Positions 58,386 through 64,000 of a stretch of 64,000 nt of DNA are shown piece after piece. The translations under genes were made by a program, and so were the position numbers. This DNA is from Anagrus nilaparvatae (Eukaryota > Arthropoda > Insecta > Hymenoptera > Mymaridae). Where the stretch lies: the NCBI GenBank assembly GCA_022575985.1, contig JAKSXM010000014.1:16926001-16990000 (forward strand), in the 5' to 3' direction. Position 1 is the stretch's first letter. Each line of letters begins with the position of its first letter. The notes beneath the pieces are model-generated. The model did not search any database. It saw only the letters and a program-made list of their open reading frames with translations, and had not been told where the DNA came from.

Positions 58386-58844
58386 CAATAACGTTTTTTT
58401 GAAAGTGTACTTCCATAGAAAAAATGAAGCATTACATCCAAATTAAAAAAATCAGCTTGAGATTTTTGAAATAATAATTAGATCTTAATACTATAATGAT
58501 TGTGATATTTCAGTAAATTTATGAAACAATCTCTATATCATGCAACAACCCTATTAAATAAGATCTATATGGAATTAAATAAAATTTTACCTTATAAGAA
58601 TAATCTACTAAAAGAAAATTATTTCAGATTAAAAGTTATAAATATGTGAGAAATACGTATAAAATTATATATGTAGAAAATAATAAACAGAAACTCTATA
58701 ATCACGATTATAATCATTAGAAAGCTAAATGCTTGGAAGTCAGTGCATATTTTAACGATGTAGTTCGCTAATGCGGTATAAGTTACCAATATTTTCCAAG
58801 TTACTCCAGTCAAACGGTGGCGGAGGGGGGGGAGGTCTTTAGTT

Positions 58845-59575
58845 TCTGGCTGTGGTGAGATTTGGTCTAATATAATATTTTTACGTCGCTGATCACGAAA
58901 ATTGGGATCTTTTCCGGGAAATATTTGCGGAACATCCTTAGATTTGAAAAAGCTACTCCCAAAAATAGGTTTTTTTTTCATTTTGAGTGTTTATATTTAC
59001 CACATAAGGGTGCTTTGGGTCACTGAACAAGAATTTCGGAGATTTTTTCTTGAAAAATTAATATTTTACATAATTTTTTTGATACTTAACGGTAACCTAA
59101 GTATGATGATAAATTTCTAAGGGTCATTTGAATTTATTATTTATAAATTATTCGTAAATTTACTGTAAAAAGAATTTTTAATAGTTATAAATTATACAGG
59201 TTATTTCTAAATAATACTATCATAATAAAAAATAATATATAATAATAAAAATAATAATATAATAATAATAATATCATAATAACAATAATAATATCATAAT
59301 AAAAAAAACTAAAATATAAAATTTTACATATAGATGGTAAAATTTAAATTTAAACTTTTATTTTAAAAAATAAAACATAAAATGTCCCCGAAATTATTGA
59401 TTAACGACCCTAAAATCCAAATTGTTCCAAATTCCCCAAAACCCCATAAAGAGGCAGTTTTTGCATATTTAAGGGTGTTCCGCAAACACCTCCTAGAATA
59501 TACCCCTATTTTCGTAATCAGCGACCCAAGAAACCTATAGTAGACCAAATCTGGTGGTGGCCAGTAATTAAATAC
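58845..59575. repeat. Inverted pair of 'AGATTTGGTCTAC' family copies
   Basis: The forward copy at about 58845-59120 (GTGGTGAGATTTGGTCTA, then GTCGCTGATCACGAAAATT, then TTTGCGGAACATCCTTA) is mirrored at about 59385-59575 (complement of CACCAGATTTGGTCTACTAT, GGTCGCTGATTACGAAAAT, TTTGCGGAACACCCTTAA). Together they make a diverged 730-bp foldback around an ATA/AAT-repeat centre. Confidence 0.65.
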
Positions 59576-59589
59576 ATAAACCACGATTT

Positions 59590-60795
59590 GACTGTGGTAT
59601 GTGTAGATTCATTCATTAAGAAAAAAAAAGAAACTGAATAACAAACTGTATATATAGTGCATTCAGTTTGATACAGTACTTATACAGTTTAGATATAAAT
59701 AGAAAGAGGTAAGAAAATAAAAATAAAAATAATAATAAAAATAAATAAATAAAAATAAAAAAAAAATAATTTTCCAAGCATGCGCGTCTATTTTGCACGC
59801 TTGAAATACATATAGAAAAGTGACCCGCTACTGATTTTTCTTTTACTGGTTCGTTCGTTTTCCAAAGGCTTTTATTAAAGTACGCGAGGGCCCCGTTTAT
59901 GTATTATATATATAAAGCAAAATGAAAAAGTAAAACTGCCCCTACACACTGACACACTATTTCGTTATTTCACTTCTTTCTCTCTTTTATTTTTATTTTA
60001 TTTATTTTTTTTTTTTTTTTTGATAACATACACGTATACACAAGATGACGAGTATATCTCGAGCAGAGCAGTTTGTCTCGTTTTTTTCTTGGCACACGAA
60101 AAACGTGCTTCTCCAATAATTGTTTTTTTCTCTTTACGTGTGTACATCAACTGCTTGTATAAGTGTGCACAACGGATTCTATAGTTCGTAGCCAAGTAGC
60201 TAAGTCAGACGATATAATGATCAGAAATTTATTTTTTTTGACAATTATAAATTTTGCAGACATAAGTGGGAAATTATTTTTTTGTTTATAAATCAAAACT
60301 CAAATGGTTGTAAAATTTCTTGCAGTAATTCGATATTCATTATTCTATCATTCACCTTTTAGCTTTCTTGGCAAACGTCTACCTTAATCGTCAAAGTTTC
60401 CTATTCAGCTTCAACATATATATTTTATACTTGAAAATGATACGAATATTGCTAATAATTTAACACGTGAAATCTAAATAAAATATTTTATAATTTCTTC
60501 AAACTTTACAAAAAATAAAAATTTTATTTATTTATTTATTTTTTTTTTTATGGTATCTTATACTCTGATGAACTTTAGCAAAAAAGTTTCTTCTATGTAA
60601 ATAATTAAAGGATTTATAATGTGATTGAAATTTTTTTCTCTTTTTTTATATATACATTTTCATTTAAGAAATGAAAAAAATGATAATAAACTTACAAGCT
60701 AAGCTAAAATAATAATTTTATTAAAAACTTATTGGATTTTTTTTTTTTTTTTTTATTGTACCAATCCTTTATATTATACGTTTTACTAAAATTAA
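59590..60795. other. A+T-rich sequence without recognised gene
   Basis: Contains AAAT-type simple repeats (about 59718-59768) and poly-T tracts. No gene was recognised. Confidence 0.45.
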
Positions 60796-60803
60796 TATAA
60801 AAA

Positions 60804-61124
60804 ATGTATACTTTTGCTAAATACATACGAGTGATTCCACGCCAAGTTGGACCGAAAATTCATGGAAACTGGCCAAGCTATTTTTTCCGAAAGCACAATA
60901 AGAAATTAGTCAACTCAGCAACTTTAGCTTTCTTGGTCAAATCCTCGATTTTTGGCAAAAATTCCTTTATTGTTTCTGCCATTTGCTTATTTTATTTTTC
61001 AAAGTATTATTGGTTCCTCAAAGAGGAACCATTGTGTTAGGTCGAAATTTGATTTTCTATTTTTTGGCATATAAGCACGTTTTGGGACCCCAGGAAGCTA
61101 AAAAACCGGTTTTTAAAAAAAGTC

Positions 61125-61164
<40 letters not shown>

Positions 61165-61990
61165 TATGTAATCGGTGATATTTCACAAACATTATGGAAT
61201 TAAGACCTAATTTTTTTTTCAAAAATTTTTTCACCAAAAAAGCTCGAGGTACTTTTTTTTTTTTTTAATTTGGATGTAACACCTCATTTATTTCCACGAA
61301 AGTACTTATATTTGAAAGTATGGTTTTTACTCGATATCTCGAATCTGATACTTAATTTTTTGAAAATTTTTTTTCTAAAATTTTTTTCACAAAAAAATAC
61401 AAAAAATACAAATTTTTTTTTTTATTTTTGGAGTAGTACCCAATTTATTTCCATGGAAGTACTAGTTTTAAGAACCTCGTTTATAGTAATTTTTTGGATC
61501 TGATACTTAGTTTTTTCAAAATTTTTTTCTCAAGATTAAAACAAAAAGAAAAATAAAAAAAACTGCAATATTTTTTTTTTTTTTATGTAATACCTTATTT
61601 AATTCTATGAAAGTACTAATATTTTAAAATATTGTAACCAGTGATATTTCAAAACCATTTTCGAATGAATACCTAACTTTTTTTTCCAAAAATTTGTTTA
61701 TTAAAAAAATCTCAAAATACTTTTTTTTTTTAATTTGGAAGTAATACCTCATTCATTTCCATGAAATTACTTATATTTGAAATGATGATTTTTACTCGAT
61801 ATCTTGAATCTGATAATTAATTTTTGGAAAAAATTTTTTTCTCCAAAATCTTCGTCACAAAAAAATACATAAAACACCAAATTTATTTTTCGTTTTGGAC
61901 ATATCTAATTTATTTTAATGAGTGTACAAGTTTTAGAAATTTAGTTTATAGTAATTTTTTGTATCCGATCACAATTTTTTTTTTTATTTT
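60804..61990 (+). repeat. Modular dispersed repeat, copy 2, with GT microsatellite
   Basis: The segment 60804-61120 includes ACGTTTTGGGACCCCAGGAA. It leads into a GT run (about 61126-61161) and then into repeated modules shared with 15400-16140 (TTTTTACTCGATATCT..AATCTGATACTTAATTTTT, and TAGTAATTTTTTGGATCTGA). No coding content. Confidence 0.65.
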
Positions 61991-61999
61991 GATATAAAT

Positions 62000-62630
62000 T
62001 ATAACACACAAGAAAGAGTGGAAATCTTGCCTCTTTTTGACTTCCTTGGATTATTTTGCTCGTTGCTATGTTTATTTATGTATGCAGCTTAATGAAATTA
62101 TAAACAATAATAAACAGCCTAAAAATATTAAATGGTTATGTTTGCATTTTAAAATTAAGATTTAAAGTTATATTGGCATTTTTTAAAGAATCAAACAATT
62201 TATAGAATTAAATAATTTATTATTTTGTGATTAATAGAAATAATATAAATAATGTTAAAATCTTGAAGCAATTAATGTGGTTTTTTTTTATTACATAATA
62301 TTATTATTATTATTATTATCATTGTTGCGGAAGATTGGTCAAATGCAAGAAGTACACTGAGAAAATAAATTATAAGAAATCCTTTTTTAAAAAGGACATG
62401 TTGATCGCAACAGTAACTATATGTACATTGTTATAGCTAAAGAGTCATTCTGATTGGCTCATATAAATTTCATTGTTAATAGGTTAAAATTAATTGTTTT
62501 ATTGTTTATATTATATTTTTATTATTTTTGAGGTTAGTTATAGTACGTCGAGTAGTTGATATGAATAAAAAAATTAAAGTAAGAATAAATTTTGGTATTT
62601 AAGAAAATAATTAAGGTTGAAAGTTTTAAA
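62000..62630. other. A+T-rich sequence without recognised gene
   Basis: Includes a short ATT repeat at about 62299-62319. Nothing else was recognised. Confidence 0.4.
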
Positions 62631-62636
62631 TCATTC

Positions 62637-62657
62637 TGCGCGCGACGCGCGCTTAAT
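62637..62657 (+). mobile_element. Probable Helitron-like 3' end fragment
   Basis: GCGCGCGACGCGCGC hairpin, then TTAATACTAG followed by T. The following TTATTATAAA also follows the CTAG of the 13735-13768 terminus. Confidence 0.45.
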
Positions 62658-62659
62658 AC

Positions 62660-63005
62660 TAGTTATTATAAATTCTGGTAAAAACTCCTATCTTTTTATA
62701 ATAATTGAGCGAATATTTGTAATTTTCGCATCGTTACCTTTGTTATATTTGTCTCTTTTTAATTATGCAAAAATGATTTAAAATCCATTAACGCCGGCGC
62801 TACCAATCCATGGACGCTAGAATTTTCACTTTAATAACAAAATGATCTTAATAACCTACTTTACCAGCTACTAAAAACGAAAAATGTATGTATAATTGCA
62901 TGGTTGTAATCAATAATATTTGTTGTAAATAAAGATTACAGCCCATTGTTTGAGGAACCTCAGTGCCAGCTAGTTGGCAGGGTATTTTTTTAGGGTATTA
63001 AGGGG
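62660..63005. other. No feature recognised
   Basis: Intergenic A+T-rich DNA up to the palindrome. Confidence 0.35.
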
Positions 63006-63006
63006 A

Positions 63007-63370
63007 AGTACAGGTTAAAATCCGACTTTTTTGAAAAAACCTAATTTTCAGAAAAAGTTAACAAAAAATTGAAAATCCAAGAAGAGGGCGACATTGCCAA
63101 GACTTTGGCGGATTCAAAACTGTGGGTTTGGGTCTTTTTATAATATGTTTGCTCGGAGAATTTTTTCTTTGAAAATTTATCCTTAATTTTTTAAAGATAA
63201 ATTTTCTAAGAAAAAAATCTCCGAGCAAACATATTATAAAAAGACCCAAAACCACAGTTTTGAATCCGCCAAAGTCTTGGCAATGTCGCCCTCTTCTTGG
63301 ATTTTCAATTTTTTGTTAACATTTTCTGAAAATTAGGTTTTTTCAAAAAAGTCGGATTTTAACCTGTACT
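63007..63370. repeat. 364-bp near-perfect palindrome
   Basis: Two arms of about 180 bp are about 97-98% complementary with almost no loop (centre near 63188). The ends are AGTACAGGTTAAAATCCGAC and the complement. No target duplication is clear. The frame 63058-63255 runs through it and is not a gene. Confidence 0.9.
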
Positions 63371-63844
63371 AAAAACTGATGTTTCTTGAATTACTTGATT
63401 TTTATATCTTTGAATTTCCCGCGATATCTCGTGCCCAAAAGAAAACCTGAGCAAAAATTTGGATCCTTCGCAAAATTTTACATTAGCATTTAAATTTTGT
63501 TAACCTATCAAAGAATTGTGTAAAAATGAAAAAATTATAAAATTAAAAGATATAATTTTTTTCAACAAATTCTAAATTTGAACGTTTGGGAAAAATTGTT
63601 TGGGCCGATTTTTTGCGACCCTACATTTCAATCCATATGACTTGGAATCTCTCATATTCCATTTGCTGAAAGTGGGTGATACTAGATTTTTAAAAAAATA
63701 CGCTGTAAAAGTTATGTAACTCGATTTTCATTCAAATATTTAAACGCGTATTTGAGTTTTATATTTTTTACTATGGGGAGGTTTTTAGGTCTTTAGTAAC
63801 AAAATTTAATTTACAACGCCCATATATTTAAAATAACAATCTTT

Positions 63845-64000
63845 TTTAGGGGTGTTTTTGAATTTTTATAAACCAAAAAGAGATTTGGCCTACTATACAT
63901 TTTTTGGATCGTTGATTATGAATTTTGAGGCCCCAAAGCTTTAAGCTAAAGCCACACTTAAATAAGAAAATCTAACCCTTTTTGGGTCTTTATTTGAATG
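63845..64000 (+). repeat. 'AGATTTGGTCTAC' family, copy at right edge
   Basis: AGATTTGGCCTACTATACAT, then GGATCGTTGATTATGAATTT in the same order as the other copies. It runs off the window edge. Confidence 0.6.

Overview
The window looks like nuclear DNA of an arthropod, most likely an insect. It is very A+T-rich, with long gene-poor stretches, spliced genes with GT-AG introns, and many degraded transposable elements. The one host gene is a glucose-dehydrogenase-like GMC oxidoreductase of the type that is multi-copy in insects. A hymenopteran source is a guess from general resemblance of that protein and was not tested.

Host gene: six coding exons on the + strand between 21901 and 37777 join without a frame break into a 632-residue protein with both GMC signature regions, the FAD-binding motif and the His/Asn active-site pair. 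Intron 1 is about 13.1 kb and holds most of the remarkable repeats. The other introns are short.

Mobile DNA, left to right: a diverged relative of a foldback element (about 60-540); a 5'-truncated Penelope-like retroelement with GIY-YIG endonuclease and a hammerhead-ribozyme-like motif (2207-3381, minus); a 609-bp hAT-like element with perfect 8-bp target duplication (9657-10265); a 2.3-kb foldback (10699-13001); a Helitron-like 3' end (about 13735-13768); a decayed R2-like retrotransposon tail with restriction-like endonuclease (18495-18971). Intron 1 then holds a 3.28-kb foldback element built from 39-bp box repeats with a perfect 9-bp duplication (24836-28118) and a small TTA-flanked hairpin element at its centre, a 150-bp tandem array, and a 2-kb palindrome nested in the first of three tandem MITE copies (31238-34508). 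Beyond the gene lie a Ginger-like DDE-integrase transposon with an internal deletion (39353-41925), another foldback (42811-43734), a 19-bp minisatellite next to a Helitron-like end (about 43789-44500), a nest of small inverted-repeat elements (46411-46996), a perfect 54-bp hairpin (47591-47708), a non-LTR retrotransposon C-terminus (49156-49745, minus), the 1.79-kb parent form of the hAT-like element (52922-54709), and a near-perfect 364-bp palindrome (63007-63370).

The most striking property is the density of long inverted-repeat elements of unrelated families, several within one intron. Any read-through transcript would fold into long double-stranded RNA. Most remaining sequence is A+T-rich with no recognisable gene. 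No rRNA, tRNA or CRISPR was found. Coordinates of repeats were read by eye and may be off by a few bases except where target duplications fix them.
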